Source: JAJPKK01 sp963844635 (lineage in GTDB: Bacteria; Pseudomonadota; Alphaproteobacteria; Rhizobiales; Xanthobacteraceae). From it: a stretch of 64,000 nt of DNA. Each line of letters opens with the position of its first letter. Positions within the stretch are counted from its first letter, which is position 1. The notes under the pieces were generated by a model, which worked only from the letters and a program-made list of their open reading frames with translations, was not told where the DNA came from and did not search any database. This document shows positions 54,187 through 64,000 of this stretch, piece after piece. Both the position numbers and the translations under genes were made by a program. The stretch spans positions 558,001 through 622,000 of the forward strand of contig CAWJPD010000002.1 of the NCBI GenBank assembly GCA_963844635.1. The letters are read 5' to 3'.

Positions 54187-55713
54187 ATGGCGAGCGACCC
54201 TTCCGGCACGGGATTTGTCCGGGTGCTGGCCGACGAGGCGGCGACCTCGCGGTTGGCCGTGGATTTCGCCAATATGCTGCGCCCCGGCGACTTCGTCGCG
54301 CTCTCCGGCGGCCTCGGCGCCGGCAAGACGACCTTCGTACGCGCGATGATAGGGCATCTCTCCGGCAATGCCGTGCCCGAAGTGCCGAGCCCGACGTTTA
54401 CCCTGGTGCAGGTCTACGACCTGCCACGTTTTGCCGTCGTCCATGCCGACCTGTACCGGCTTGCCGGCGCACACGAGATCCCTGAACTCGGACTGGATGA
54501 CGTTGCCGAGGCCGTCGTCGTCGTCGAATGGCCGGAACGCGCGGGCGACGCACTGCCGGTCGACCGCATCGAGATCGCCCTCGCGCTCGATGACGGAGAA
54601 GAGAGCGAACGGCGCACGGTACGTTTTGCCGGTGCCGGCGCAGTCAAGAACCGCGTCGACCGCCTTGGCACGATGCTCGCCTTCCTGGACGAGGCGGGCT
54701 TCGGTGCCGATGCGCGGCATCGCATCGCCGGCGACGCCTCGGCTCGCTCCTACGAACGGCTTCATCGTGACGGTCGCAGCCGGATCCTGATGAACGCGCC
54801 GAAAATGCCGGACGGACCTCCGGTCAAGCGCGGCCTTCCCTACAGCGCGATCGCGCATCTCGCCGAGGATGCCAAGCCATTCGTGGCGATGGCGATGGCG
54901 CTGCGCGGGCGCGGCCTGTCGGCGCCCAGGATCATCGCCGCCGATCATGATGCCGGCTATGCCGTGATCGAGGATTGCGAATCCGAGCCCGTGGTCGAAG
55001 GCGATCCGCCGCAACCGATCCCGGAACGGTACGAACGGGCCACTGATGTTCTCATCGAGCTGCACCGGCACCGCTTGCCCGAAGCGGTGCCGATCGCGCC
55101 TCAAGTGACGTACAACTTGCCGAGCTATGATCTCGATGCCTTCCTGATCGAGACGGAACTGCTGCTCGATTGGTACCTGCCGCATCGTGGCGCGGCGGCG
55201 ACGGGAGAAGCCCGCGCCTTGTTTCTGTCATTGTGGCGCGATGCTCTGCGCCCGGTCCTCGAAGCCCCCAAGACCTGGGTGCTACGCGACTACCATTCGC
55301 CAAACCTGCTTTGGCTCGAAGATCGCAAGGGGCTTGCCCAGGTGGGCCTGTTGGATTTCCAGGACGCGGTGATGGGGCCTGCCGCCTACGACCTCGCCTC
55401 GCTCCTCGAAGATGCCCGCATCGATGTGCCCGAAGAACTCGAGGTCACCCTGTTCGGCCGCTATGTCCGGGCTCGGCGCGGCTACGACCGTAGTTTCGAT
55501 TCGGAAGCATTTGCCCGCTTGTATGCGACGCTGGCGGTCCAGCGCGCCACCAAAATTCTAGGCATTTTCGCCCGCCTCGACCGCCGTGACGGCAAGCCGC
55601 AATATTTGCGCCACTTGCCGCGTGTATTCGCGTACCTGCGGCGCGGCCTCGGGCACCCGGCGCTCGCCGCCCTCGACCAGTGGTATCTTGCTCAGGTGCC
55701 GCCGCCCGGCTGA
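54187..55713 (+). CDS. tsaE: TsaE / AmgK fusion: tRNA t6A ATPase plus sugar kinase
   Basis: 508 residues in one intact frame. Residues 1 to about 155 are TsaE: Walker A SGGLGAGKTTFVRAM, VPSPTFTLVQVYDL and HADLYRLAGAHEI, the ATPase of the TsaBDE complex that makes t6A37 in tRNA. From about residue 160 an aminoglycoside-phosphotransferase fold follows, with DASARSYERLHRDG, IAADHDAGYAVIEDCE, the catalytic loop WVLRDYHSPNLLWLEDRKG and LLDFQDAVMGPAAYDLASLL, as in AmgK, which phosphorylates MurNAc/GlcNAc at C1 for recycling. The next gene encodes MurU, the matching uridylyltransferase, which supports the AmgK reading. This fusion is common in Hyphomicrobiales. Start ATG 54187. Confidence 0.9.
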   Translation: MASDPSGTGFVRVLADEAATSRLAVDFANMLRPGDFVALSGGLGAGKTTFVRAMIGHLSGNAVPEVPSPTFTLVQVYDLPRFAVVHADLYRLAGAHEIPELGLDDVAEAVVVVEWPERAGDALPVDRIEIALALDDGEESERRTVRFAGAGAVKNRVDRLGTMLAFLDEAGFGADARHRIAGDASARSYERLHRDGRSRILMNAPKMPDGPPVKRGLPYSAIAHLAEDAKPFVAMAMALRGRGLSAPRIIAADHDAGYAVIEDCESEPVVEGDPPQPIPERYERATDVLIELHRHRLPEAVPIAPQVTYNLPSYDLDAFLIETELLLDWYLPHRGAAATGEARALFLSLWRDALRPVLEAPKTWVLRDYHSPNLLWLEDRKGLAQVGLLDFQDAVMGPAAYDLASLLEDARIDVPEELEVTLFGRYVRARRGYDRSFDSEAFARLYATLAVQRATKILGIFARLDRRDGKPQYLRHLPRVFAYLRRGLGHPALAALDQWYLAQVPPPG

Positions 55714-55852
55714 GCCCAAGAAAAATTGGGGCAGTGCGGTGCCGAAGACCCGATTGCCACATCCGGCTGTTCATGCGCGCGCGCCCCGTCACATTTCCGT
55801 TGGATTGTCGCCCGAGACTCGTCCGATTCGTGCGAGGCTCGAAAGGACTCTG

Positions 55853-56581
55853 ATGACTGAATTCCGTCCCCGCACCGCCATGGTTCTGGCCGCGGGCCTC
55901 GGCACGCGGATGCGGCCCCTCACGGATAAAATCCCCAAGCCCCTTGTGACGGTTGGCGGCAAGCCCCTGCTCGATCGCGTGCTTGACCGGCTTGCCGCGG
56001 CCGGGGTCGAGACAGCCGTCGTCAATGTCCATCATCTTGCCGACAGGATCGAGAACCATCTTGCCGGCCGCCGCGACCCCAAAATCGTGATTTCCGACGA
56101 GCGCGGCATGCTGCTCAATACCGGCGGCGGCGTCGTCAAGGCGCTGCCGCGTCTCGGTCCGGCACCATTCTTTCTGCTCAACTCCGATACGATCTGGATT
56201 GACGGGGTGAGACCGAATCTCGTTCGTCTCGCCGAGGCCTTCGACGAAAGCCGGATGGATGCGCTGCTGCTGGTGGCGGCGGCTGCAGGCTCCAGCATCG
56301 GCTATTCGGGACCCGGCGATTTTGTGATGGCCACCGACGGAAGGCTACGCCGACGGGCCGAGCAGGAGGTGGTTCCGTTCGTCTATGCGGGCATTGCCGT
56401 CGTCAATCCCGCCCTGTTCGCCGATCCGCCCGAGGGCGCCTTCTCACTAAACGCGCTCTTAAATCGCGCCATCGCGCGGGGCCGGCTGTGCGGCCTGCGG
56501 CTCGAAGGCGTGTGGATGCATGTCGGAACGCCGGAGGCGGTCGCTGCCGCGGAAGCAGCGCTCGTTGCCAGTGCGGCCTGA
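55853..56581 (+). CDS. murU: N-acetylmuramate-1-phosphate uridylyltransferase MurU
   Basis: 242 residues, GT-A nucleotidyltransferase. Signature LAAGLGTRMRPLTDKIPKPL (residues about 11-30), the lysine of KPLVTVGGKPLLDRV, metal/sugar region FFLLNSDTIWIDGVRP, and C-terminal LEGVWMHVGTPEAVAAAE. With AmgK it converts MurNAc to UDP-MurNAc, a peptidoglycan recycling route that bypasses MurA/fosfomycin. Start ATG 55853 (MTEFRPRTAMV) has AAAGGA upstream; longer open starts lie in the 139-bp gap after the TsaE-AmgK gene and lack support. Intact frame. Confidence 0.9.
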   Translation: MTEFRPRTAMVLAAGLGTRMRPLTDKIPKPLVTVGGKPLLDRVLDRLAAAGVETAVVNVHHLADRIENHLAGRRDPKIVISDERGMLLNTGGGVVKALPRLGPAPFFLLNSDTIWIDGVRPNLVRLAEAFDESRMDALLLVAAAAGSSIGYSGPGDFVMATDGRLRRRAEQEVVPFVYAGIAVVNPALFADPPEGAFSLNALLNRAIARGRLCGLRLEGVWMHVGTPEAVAAAEAALVASAA

Positions 56582-56606
56582 GGGCGGGCACGTCCGCCAC
56601 CCCGCC

Positions 56607-59600
56607 ATGACCCCGCCGCGCGTCTTCAACATACCGCCATCAGTGCCATTCCTGCCGACGCTTGTCCGCGCCCTGATGGCGGGACGGCTTGTTGACGGCT
56701 TCGCACCCGGACCGTTCGATCTCGCCGACTGCACGATTTTTCTTCCGACGCGCCGCGCCTGCCGGCTCGCACGAGAGGCCTTTCTCGATGCCTCGGGCAC
56801 CGACGCCGCTGTCTTGCCGCGGATCGTGCCAATCGGCGACATTGACGAGGACGAGCTGATTTTTGCCGAGGCTGGGACCGGGGACGCTGCCGCCGACGCG
56901 CTCCAGGTCCCTCCGGCGCTCGACGGCCTCGAACGTCGCTTCCTGCTCGCCAGGCTGGTGCGGCAATGGGCGGACAGCATGGCGGCAACGACTGGCGCGC
57001 CCGTGCTGGTGGTGCGCCACCCCGCCGCAGCACTGGCGCTCGCCGACGACCTCGCCAGGCTGATGGACGACATGACTACGCGCGAAGTGCCATGGTCGCG
57101 GCTCGATGATTTGGTGCCGGGCGATGTCGATGTGTACTGGGAACAGGCGCTGGATTTCCTCAGGATCGCCCGCGAGGCGTGGCCTGCCATTCTGGCCGAA
57201 CGTGGAGCCATCGAACCTTCGGAGCGGCGCGACCGGCTGATCGCTGCCGAAGCGAAGCGCCTTGCCGGCGCCTCGGGCAAGCCGGTGATCGCGGCGGGCT
57301 CGACCGGATCGATGCCGGCAACCGCAAAGCTCCTTGCCACCATTGCCCATCTGCCGCATGGCGCGGTCGTGCTGCCAGGACTTCGACCTCGAGCTCGATC
57401 AAGAGGCTTGGGATGCCATCGGCGCGACTCCCAAGGCGCTTCAGCGAACTGCTCAGCTTTCTGCGGCACCCGGGCATCCGCAATTCGCGATGCAGGCGCT
57501 TCTTGGACGCCTCGGCATTACACGCCGCGAGGTCGTTACCCTGGCACTCGCTTCCTGCGACCCCGGTTACGACATCGCGTCGCCCGGCAGAGCGATTCCC
57601 CTGCTGGGGGAGCTTTGCCGGACAGCCCCGCAGCACCGGCTGGGCGGGAGATCCTGGCAAGCGAAGCGCTCAGACCGGCGACGGCCACTGACCAGTGGCG
57701 CAGCCGGCTCGGAGAGGCGGCCCGGCAGCGTGCGATTGCCGAGGCGATGACCGGTATTTCGACCATCGAAGTGGCGAACTCGGAAGAGGAGTTGCTGGCG
57801 ATCGCGCTGGTGCTGCGCGAAGCGCTCGATCACCCAAGCTGTCTCGCCGCTTTGGTAACACCGGATCGCGCGCTGGCGCGCCGTGTCGCCGTTACACTTG
57901 AGCGCTGGAATATCAGCGCGGAGAATTCCGGCGGCGATGCGCTCGCCGATACGCCGGCCGGCGGGTTTGCACTGCTGGTCGCGGAAGCTGCGCTCGAAGG
58001 TCTCGCGCCAGCGCCGCTGCTCGCAATGCTGAAGCATCCCTGCGCGCGGTTCGGCGCAGCCGAAGCGGGGCATCGCCGCGCCGTCGCGACGTTGGAGCGG
58101 GCGATCCTGCGCGGGCCGCGTCCACGCGCCGGTTCGGCCGGCCTCGCCCGTGTACTATCCACACTGCGCACCGAGCTCGCCGCGCAGCGTGCCGGAAAAT
58201 CGTCTGCGATCCATGCTGCCGATCCGCGCACGGCGCTTGCGGACGCCGCGCTCACTGAGGCGCTGCACCTGGTAGGCAGGCTTGCAGCCGCGCTGGCGCC
58301 TCTCGAGTTGATTATGGCCGGTCCGGAGCTCGAATTTGCGGAACTCGCCGCGCGACACTGCGAGGCCGTGGCCCGCGCGAGCGATGACGGAACCGGAAAT
58401 GCCGCGGCATTCGCAAGTATCGGCGGCGAAGTGCTGGAAGCGGCATTTGCCGATATTACGGCGCGGCTCCCGGCTGCGGGTTTTTCCATTGCGATCGATG
58501 ATTATCTGGAGCTGTTCCGGATCACGGTCGCGGACCGCGTCGTGCGCCGGCCGAGCGCCCCGGAGAGCCGCATTCGCATCTACGGCCGGCTGGAGGCGCG
58601 GCTGGTCGGCCTCGACCGCGTCGTTATCGGCGGCCTTGTCGAAGGGATATGGCCTCCGGCGCAGCGCTGCGATCCTTGGCTCAGCCGGCCAATGCGCCAG
58701 GGCCTGGGCCTTGAACCGCCGGAGCGGCGCATCGGTCTCGCCGCGCACGATTTCGCGCAGCTTCTTGGATGTCGGCAAGTCTTCCTCACGCGGGCGGCAA
58801 AGGTCGAGGGTGCACCGGCGGTGGCGTCGCGCTTCGTACAGCGGCTCGCCGCCGTAGCGGGCAACGCGTTATGGCAAGAGGCGCTGGCACGCGGCGCCCG
58901 CTACCGCCGGCTTGCGCTCCACCTCGACGCCCCGCAATCGCCGCCGCGCCCGATTCCGCCACCGCAGCCGCGTCCGCCCGTGTCAGCGCGTCCGCGATCG
59001 CTTTCGGTCACCGAGATCGAGCATTGGCTGCGCGATCCCTACACAATTTACGCCAAACATATCCTCCGTTTGCCTCAACTCGATCCGGTCGGGATGGAAC
59101 CTGGCGCGGCACTCCGCGGCAGTTTCATCCACGCGGCGATTGGCGATTTTGCCAAGGTTCATTGCGATGCCCTGCCCGCCGATCCCATCGCCGAGCTGTT
59201 GCGGCTTGGGCACTCAAGGTTCGCCCCGATCGAGGAGTTTCCCGAGGCGCGTGCGTTCTGGTGGCCGCGTTTTCAACGCATTGCCCAATGGTTTGCGTCC
59301 TTTGAACGGACACGCCGTTCCCACCTCATCGGGCTGCACGTGGAAGTTCGCGGCGAGCTTGCGATCGCGACGCCGGCAGGCGGATTTCGGCTGACCGGAC
59401 GCGCCGACCGCATCGAACGACTTGCCAAGGGCAGTTACGCGATCCAGGATTTCAAAACCGGCGCCCCGCCGACCGATAAGCAGGTTTGCATCGGTAGCGC
59501 GCCTCAATTGCCGCTGGAAGCGGCGATGTTGCGCCGCGGTGCCTTTGCGGGAATTGACCCTGGTGGCTCGGTGGCCGAGCTCGTCTATGTGAGGCTCAGC

Positions 59601-59837
59601 GGCGGCGAGCCGGCAGGGCAGGAGCACGTGATCCGGTTCAAGACCCGGAGCGCGGACGACGTTGCCGATGCGGCTCTCGCCAAGCTGACCATGCTTGCGA
59701 CCCGCTTCGATAACGAGGAAACGCCTTACCTTTCGCTCATCCTGTCGATGTGGGCGAACCGCTATGGCACGTATGACCATCTCGCGCGCGTCAAGGAGTG
59801 GTCGCAAGCGGGAGACGGCGTGGAGCCAGCCGAATGA
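56607..59837 (+). CDS. addB: Double-strand break repair protein AddB, several frameshifts around 57.4-57.65 kb
   Basis: About 1075 residues. The alphaproteobacterial AddB is the helicase-like, nuclease-bearing partner of AddA, processing DNA ends for RecA. Seen: TIFLPTRRACRLAREAFLDA near the start, ALVTPDRALARRVAVTLERW, RIRIYGRLEARLVGLDRVVI, GLVEGIWPPAQRCDPWLSRP, LSVTEIEHWLRDPYTIYAKH, and the C-terminal PD-(D/E)xK nuclease with LTGRADRIERL and YAIQDFKTGAPP. Between about 57378 and 57640 the text changes phase at least four times (LELDQEAWDAIGATP, ELLSFLRHPG and HPQFAMQALLGRLGITR appear in other frames); the shifts cancel, so the outer parts share one frame. Start ATG 56607; stop overlaps addA (ATGA). 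Confidence 0.9.
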   Translation: MTPPRVFNIPPSVPFLPTLVRALMAGRLVDGFAPGPFDLADCTIFLPTRRACRLAREAFLDASGTDAAVLPRIVPIGDIDEDELIFAEAGTGDAAADALQVPPALDGLERRFLLARLVRQWADSMAATTGAPVLVVRHPAAALALADDLARLMDDMTTREVPWSRLDDLVPGDVDVYWEQALDFLRIAREAWPAILAERGAIEPSERRDRLIAAEAKRLAGASGKPVIAAGSTGSMPATAKLLATIAHLPHGAVVLPGLRPRARSRGLGCHRRDSQGASANCSAFCGTRASAIRDAGASWTPRHYTPRGRYPGTRFLRPRLRHRVARQSDSPAGGALPDSPAAPAGREILASEALRPATATDQWRSRLGEAARQRAIAEAMTGISTIEVANSEEELLAIALVLREALDHPSCLAALVTPDRALARRVAVTLERWNISAENSGGDALADTPAGGFALLVAEAALEGLAPAPLLAMLKHPCARFGAAEAGHRRAVATLERAILRGPRPRAGSAGLARVLSTLRTELAAQRAGKSSAIHAADPRTALADAALTEALHLVGRLAAALAPLELIMAGPELEFAELAARHCEAVARASDDGTGNAAAFASIGGEVLEAAFADITARLPAAGFSIAIDDYLELFRITVADRVVRRPSAPESRIRIYGRLEARLVGLDRVVIGGLVEGIWPPAQRCDPWLSRPMRQGLGLEPPERRIGLAAHDFAQLLGCRQVFLTRAAKVEGAPAVASRFVQRLAAVAGNALWQEALARGARYRRLALHLDAPQSPPRPIPPPQPRPPVSARPRSLSVTEIEHWLRDPYTIYAKHILRLPQLDPVGMEPGAALRGSFIHAAIGDFAKVHCDALPADPIAELLRLGHSRFAPIEEFPEARAFWWPRFQRIAQWFASFERTRRSHLIGLHVEVRGELAIATPAGGFRLTGRADRIERLAKGSYAIQDFKTGAPPTDKQVCIGSAPQLPLEAAMLRRGAFAGIDPGGSVAELVYVRLSGGEPAGQEHVIRFKTRSADDVADAALAKLTMLATRFDNEETPYLSLILSMWANRYGTYDHLARVKEWSQAGDGVEPAE

Positions 59838-62800
59838 GCGCCCGCGAAATCCCTCTTTCGGTCAAACGCAAACAGGCGGAAGCGTCCGACCCTGCCGTCG
59901 CTGTATTTGTTGCCGCCAATGCCGGTTCCGGAAAGACCTTCGTGCTGGCGCAACGTGTCATCAGGCTGATGCTCGATGGCGGCTCGGGTGGCGTCGACCC
60001 GGCCAAGATCCTCTGCATCACTTTTACCAAGACGGCCGCCGCGAACATGGCAGCGCGCGTCTACGACACGCTGCGAAACTGGATCGCGCTCGATGATGCA
60101 GGGCTGGACCACGCGCTCGCAGAACTCGGCATCGCCGGAATCGACCCGGCAAAGCGTGCGCGTGCCCGGCGCCTGTTCGCCGCGGCGCTGGAAACTCCCG
60201 GCGGGCTCAAGGTCGAGACCATCCATGCTTTCTGCGCGCGAATGCTCCAAAGGTTCCCGTTCGAGGCTAACGTGGCTGCGCGCTTTTCGGTGGTTGAGGA
60301 ACGCGTTCAGGATGATCTGCTTGCGCGTGCAACGCTCGACACGATTTCTCGTTGCCGCGGGCGGTCCGGAGACACCGCTTGGCCGCGCACTGAGGTGCGT
60401 GGTCGCGTGCGCCGGCGATAGTACACTCATGGCGCTGGTGCGCGAGGCCACGATGAAGCGCGCCAAGCTCGTCGATTGGATCACGGCAGCCGGCGGTCTT
60501 GATAACGCGCTCGCGCAACTCGCTTCGACGCTCGGCATCGCCGCCGAGGACGATGTCGCTGCAGCCGAGAAGGAGATCGTCGAAGGTCCGCTGCTGCCGG
60601 TGAAGTTTTGGGAGCGCGCCGCGACCGTGCTGCGGAGCGGGTCGTCCCAGGATGTCGCGCGCGCGGATCAGATTTTGGCGGCGCTTGCCGCCTTGGGCGA
60701 GGCGCGAGTTCGAAAACTATCTTTGCGTCTTCCTCAACAAAAAAAAGGAGCCGCGCCAAGATTCTGATCACCTGCGGACTGGCCGGCCGTCATCCTCAGT
60801 TGCGAGACACGCTGTTTGCCGAGCAGGCGCGTCTCGCGCCTCTGATCGAGCGCCGAAATGCCATCAAGTGTCGTGATCGCACCGCGGCGCTGGCGGCGAT
60901 CGCGCTGGAGGTGATCAAGCGCTACAGTGCCGAGAAGGAACGCCGCGGTCTTCTCGATTATGATGACCTTATCGACAAGGCCTATGCGTTATTGTCGGAG
61001 GTCGACCCGGGATGGGTCCATTTCAAGCTCGATCTCGGTCTCGATCACGTGCTGGTGGACGAGGCCCAGGACATCAGCGAAAAGCAATGGGGCATCCTCA
61101 AGCGGCTGACCGCGGACTATGCCGCGGGCGCGGGCGCGCGCGGTCTTCTGCCCCGCACCGTCTTCGCCGTCGGCGACGAGAAGCAGTCGATTTATTCGTT
61201 CCAGGGAGCGGCTCCGCTCGAATATGACCGAGCGCGCCGGCATTTCGCAAAAAACTTCGCCAGTGTCGAGGTGGCGTGGCGGGCGGTGCGCTTCGATCAT
61301 TCCTTCCGCTCCGGCCCCGATGTGCTGGGCGCGGTCGATGAAGTGTTCAGGCCGGCCGAACTGCTGCGCAGCATCAGTTGCGGCGACGACGCGAAACTTA
61401 CCCATCTGGCGCTGCCCGACGCGGCGCCGGGCGTTGTCGAAATCTGGCCACTGATCGAGGCTGATCCTGCGCCCGATGTCGAACCCTGGAATGCCCCATT
61501 CGACGCCGTCGCCGAAACACGGCCGGAGGTGAAGCTCGCAGCCAAGATCGCCGCGGCGGTGCGCAGCCTTCTCAATGCCGGTACGCCGGTCGGTCGGAAC
61601 GGGGAGCGGCGGCCGATGCGCGAAGGCGACATCATGGTGCTGGTGCGTCGGCGCGGCGTGTTGTTCGAGGCGATCATTCGCGCGCTGAAATCTGCCGGGA
61701 TTGCGGTGGCGGGCGCCGACCGGCTGAAGCTTGCCGAGCATATTGCGGTCGCGGACCTGCTGGCGCTTGCTGACGCGATGCTGCTGCCGGACGACGATCT
61801 GGCCGTTGCGGTCGCCCTCAAGAGTCCGTTGCTCGGCTTCGATGACGACCAGCTGTTTGCGCTTGCCTATGGCAGGCGCAGCAGCTTGCGAGACGCGCTC
61901 GCGGCACGGGCCTCGACCGATGCAAACTGCGCGGCGGCCGACGCGCTGCTCCGCCGCGCGGACGCGAAGGCCCGAGAAACCCCGTTCGCATTTTTCGCCT
62001 GGCTGCTCGGCCCGGAACAGGGCCGGCGCAAGATCTATGCGAGGCTCGGCCTCGAAGCTGCCGACGCACTCGACGAATTCCTTGAGCTTGCGCTCGCCTA
62101 TGAGCGCAGCCACACGGCTTCGCTGCAAGGATTTCTCGCGTTCCTGCGGGCGGCGCCGACGATCGTCAAGCGCGATATGGAGATCGCCCGCGACGAGGTG
62201 CGGGTGATGACCGTACACGGTGCGAAGGGTCTGGAGGCGCCGGTCGTCGTTCTGGCCGACACCACTACGCCACCGCAGGGTTCGCATCCCCCGCGCCTTA
62301 TCGACGTGGCTCCGGCCCGCGCTGTTGCCGGCGCACCCGGCATGCTGGTCTGGGCCGGCCGCAAAGAGGATGATGTGCCAGCGCTTGCCGCGGCCCGCGC
62401 CGCAGCGCTCGCGGAGAACACCAACGAGTACCGGCGGCTCCTCTATGTCGCGATGACGCGCGCTGCGGAGCGGCTGATCGTGTGCGGACACGAAGGCAAG
62501 ATCAAACGCAGGTCCGGCTGCTGGTACGATCTCGTTCTCGACGGGCTGAAGGACAAGCCGGAGTTTACGCAGGAAGGCGAAGGCGAAGCGGCGCGCTGGC
62601 GCTACCGCAAGTCGCTGCCGCGCATCGAAACGGCGCCACTTGCGCGGACGCCCTTGCCGATTGCCGAACCGGAACCGGCATGGCTGAGGTCGTTGGCCGT
62701 GCCGCAACTCCGGCCAAGGGCGCTTACCCCTTCGGGGGGCCACGGCAGCGAAGCGGCAATCCCGAACGCCCCGCCTCGCGCACGCACCCGCTCCATTGCG

Positions 62801-63376
62801 GTGTCCGCTACCCGCGAGGATATGGCACGCGCACTGGCGCGCGGCACGATCATTCACCGCTTGCTGCAGTCGCTGCCGGACATCGACCCTGCGCGGCGCG
62901 CGGCGGCAGCACGGCTCTATCTGGCGCAGGCGGGTGCCGGTTTCCTGCCGCAAGAGCAGGACCACTTCGTTGCCGAGGCGCTTGCGGTGTTTGACACCCC
63001 GGCGTTTGCGCCCTTGTTTGGCCCGGGCAGCCGCGCGGAAGTGCCGATCATCGGCAGGCTTCGTCGTCCTTGTGCGCCTGGTCTCCCGGCCGAGCCTGAT
63101 ATGATCGTTTCTGGCCAGATCGATCGGTTGATCGTAACACCGGACGCAGTGCTGATTGCCGATTTCAAGACCGAGCGCGCCCCGCCGAGGCGCCTCGAAG
63201 ACGTGCCGCCCGGCTATCTGCAACAGCTTTCGCTCTATCGCGCGGTTCTTGCCCGCATCCATCCCGACCGGCCGATTCGTGCGGCACTGGTGTGGACCGA
63301 ATTGCCGTTACTGATGGAGATTCCAGCCCCGGTTCTCGATCACAAGCTTAGGAGCCTGATTGACGCGCAGGAATGA
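59834..63376 (+). CDS. addA: Double-strand break repair helicase AddA, about three frameshifts
   Basis: About 1180 residues, UvrD-like helicase with C-terminal nuclease. Walker A FVAANAGSGKTFVLAQR (about residue 27), ITFTKTAAANMAARVYD, VETIHAFCARMLQRFPFEAN, Walker B DHVLVDEAQDISEKQW, VGDEKQSIYSFQGA, VRVMTVHGAKGLEAPVVVLA, YVAMTRAAERLIVCG, and nuclease residues VLIADFKTERAPP. The N-terminal piece is in the frame ending 60421; shifts at about 60350, 60705 and in the run of eight A at about 60737-60745 lead to the frame that runs intact to 63376. Joined blocks between them: LDTISR, GPETPLGRALRCVV, FENYLCVFLNKK. Works with AddB. The helicase core from 60.8 kb on is undamaged. Confidence 0.92.
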
Positions 63377-63601
63377 CAAGCGGCTGTCAGGCGCTGCGCC
63401 GTTACGAATCATGAACGTGTGAGGTGAAGACTCACGCGGAGGCCGTGCGCCGACCGATTCGAGGCGGCAGACCTTCAGTTGCTGCGGGATCTGTCTGGCG
63501 CGATGGGCGACGCTTGACGGCCTCATGTCGCATTCCTACGTTCGTCTCCATCAGCCCGGGGGCGCCGGACGCGCCCGTTTCGTGACCAGGACAGGTGTCC
63601 C

Positions 63602-63940
63602 ATGGGGGTTTCGAAAGTTTCCGATGCGGACTTCGATCAGCAAGTGCTCAAATCTGCACAGCCGGTGGTGGTCGATTTCTGGGCCGAGTGGTGCGGCCCC
63701 TGCCGTATGATTGCACCGGCGCTCGAAGAAATCGCCTCGGGGGCACTTGCCGGCAAGGTCAAGATCGTCAAGCTAAATGTTGACGAGAACCCCAACACGG
63801 CCACGAAGTATGGCGTCATGTCGATCCCGACGCTGATGATGTTCAGGAATGGCGAATTGACATCGCGCCAGGTCGGCGCCGCTCCGAAAGCAAAGCTTGA
63901 GCAGTGGATCTCGGAAAATGCGCAGGTCGCGGCTTCCTGA
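63602..63940 (+). CDS. trxA: Thioredoxin
   Basis: 112 residues, complete. Active site DFWAEWCGPCRMIAP (residues about 25-39, WCGPC), the cis-proline loop YGVMSIPTLMMFRNGE, and standard length. Cytoplasmic general disulfide reductase. ATG 63602 overlaps GTCCCATGG with AGGACAGG eight bases upstream. It follows addA by 225 bp, the common alphaproteobacterial order addB-addA-trxA; the gap may hold its own promoter (no clear boxes seen). Confidence 0.95.
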   Translation: MGVSKVSDADFDQQVLKSAQPVVVDFWAEWCGPCRMIAPALEEIASGALAGKVKIVKLNVDENPNTATKYGVMSIPTLMMFRNGELTSRQVGAAPKAKLEQWISENAQVAAS

Positions 63941-63979
63941 GCAGAATAGGCGCCATCGTCGGTTGGCACGGCCGGCTTA

Positions 63980-64000
63980 GGGTACCCGCCAAAATAACTG
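63980..64000. mobile_element. Element B copy 4, left terminal repeat cut by the window end
   Basis: GGGTACCCGCCAAAATAACT, 1-2 mismatches to the left end of copy 2, 40 bp after the trxA stop. The rest lies outside the window. Confidence 0.7.

Noticed and set aside
60989..63262. 757-codon minus-strand open frame
   Set aside because: Antisense to the intact helicase and nuclease part of addA; composition is dominated by Arg, Gln and Ala with no domain.

Overview
The window is GC-rich DNA from an alphaproteobacterium, most probably of the order Hyphomicrobiales (Bradyrhizobium/Xanthobacteraceae-like). The assignment rests on gene order and content: divL, then a tsaE-amgK fusion, murU, addB, addA and trxA; argD-argF-hslO; an lgt / MidA-type methyltransferase / pgeF operon; a LigD-Ku pair; and an EcfG-type general-stress promoter. 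No rRNA, tRNA, CRISPR array or classical IS transposase gene was seen.

Layout. 1-12.9 kb (minus strand): one tightly overlapping respiratory operon. It runs actA-B-C-D-E-F (alternative complex III), a membrane-anchored protein of unknown function, a SCO copper chaperone, and an A2-type caa3 cytochrome oxidase (subunits II, I, III, IV), ending in a PQQ-type beta-propeller protein cut by the window edge. Together these would form a quinol to cytochrome c to O2 branch. 13.3-17.6 kb: a small membrane protein behind a near-perfect EcfG promoter, then the NHEJ genes ligD and ku. 17.7-22.6 kb: glycogen-debranching-type glucosidase, PRC-barrel protein, MFS transporter, small membrane protein. 22.8-26 kb: argD-argF-hslO. 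26.2-33 kb: a degenerate PAS sensor kinase, a phasin and a fused hydantoinase/5-oxoprolinase. 33.3-36 kb: a three-gene Zorya-like anti-phage operon (MotA-like ZorA, MotB/OmpA-like ZorB, and a third protein that has apparently lost its nuclease end). 36.6-46 kb: TPR/OGT-like glycosyltransferase, HbpS/GlcG-like protein, lgt-methyltransferase-pgeF, ubiK, rplY-pth-ychF. 46-51 kb: exported protein, family 2 glycosyltransferase in AT-richer DNA, glycine-rich secreted protein, extradiol dioxygenase. 51-64 kb: divL, tsaE-amgK, murU, addB, addA, trxA.

Two families of small non-coding repeats are scattered through the gaps. Element A (about 10 copies or fragments) is a mosaic of palindromic modules. 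Element B (4 copies, one cut by the window end) has terminal inverted repeats of about 20 bp. In one place A sits inside the terminal repeat of B and is flanked by duplicated TA, which gives a direct empty-site/filled-site comparison.

Many conserved genes, several of them essential (pth, ychF, lgt, rplY, argD, addA, addB), are broken by single-base frameshifts, very often at runs of three or four C or G. This looks like homopolymer error in the underlying sequence rather than gene decay. Such genes are therefore annotated over their full span, with the breaks described.
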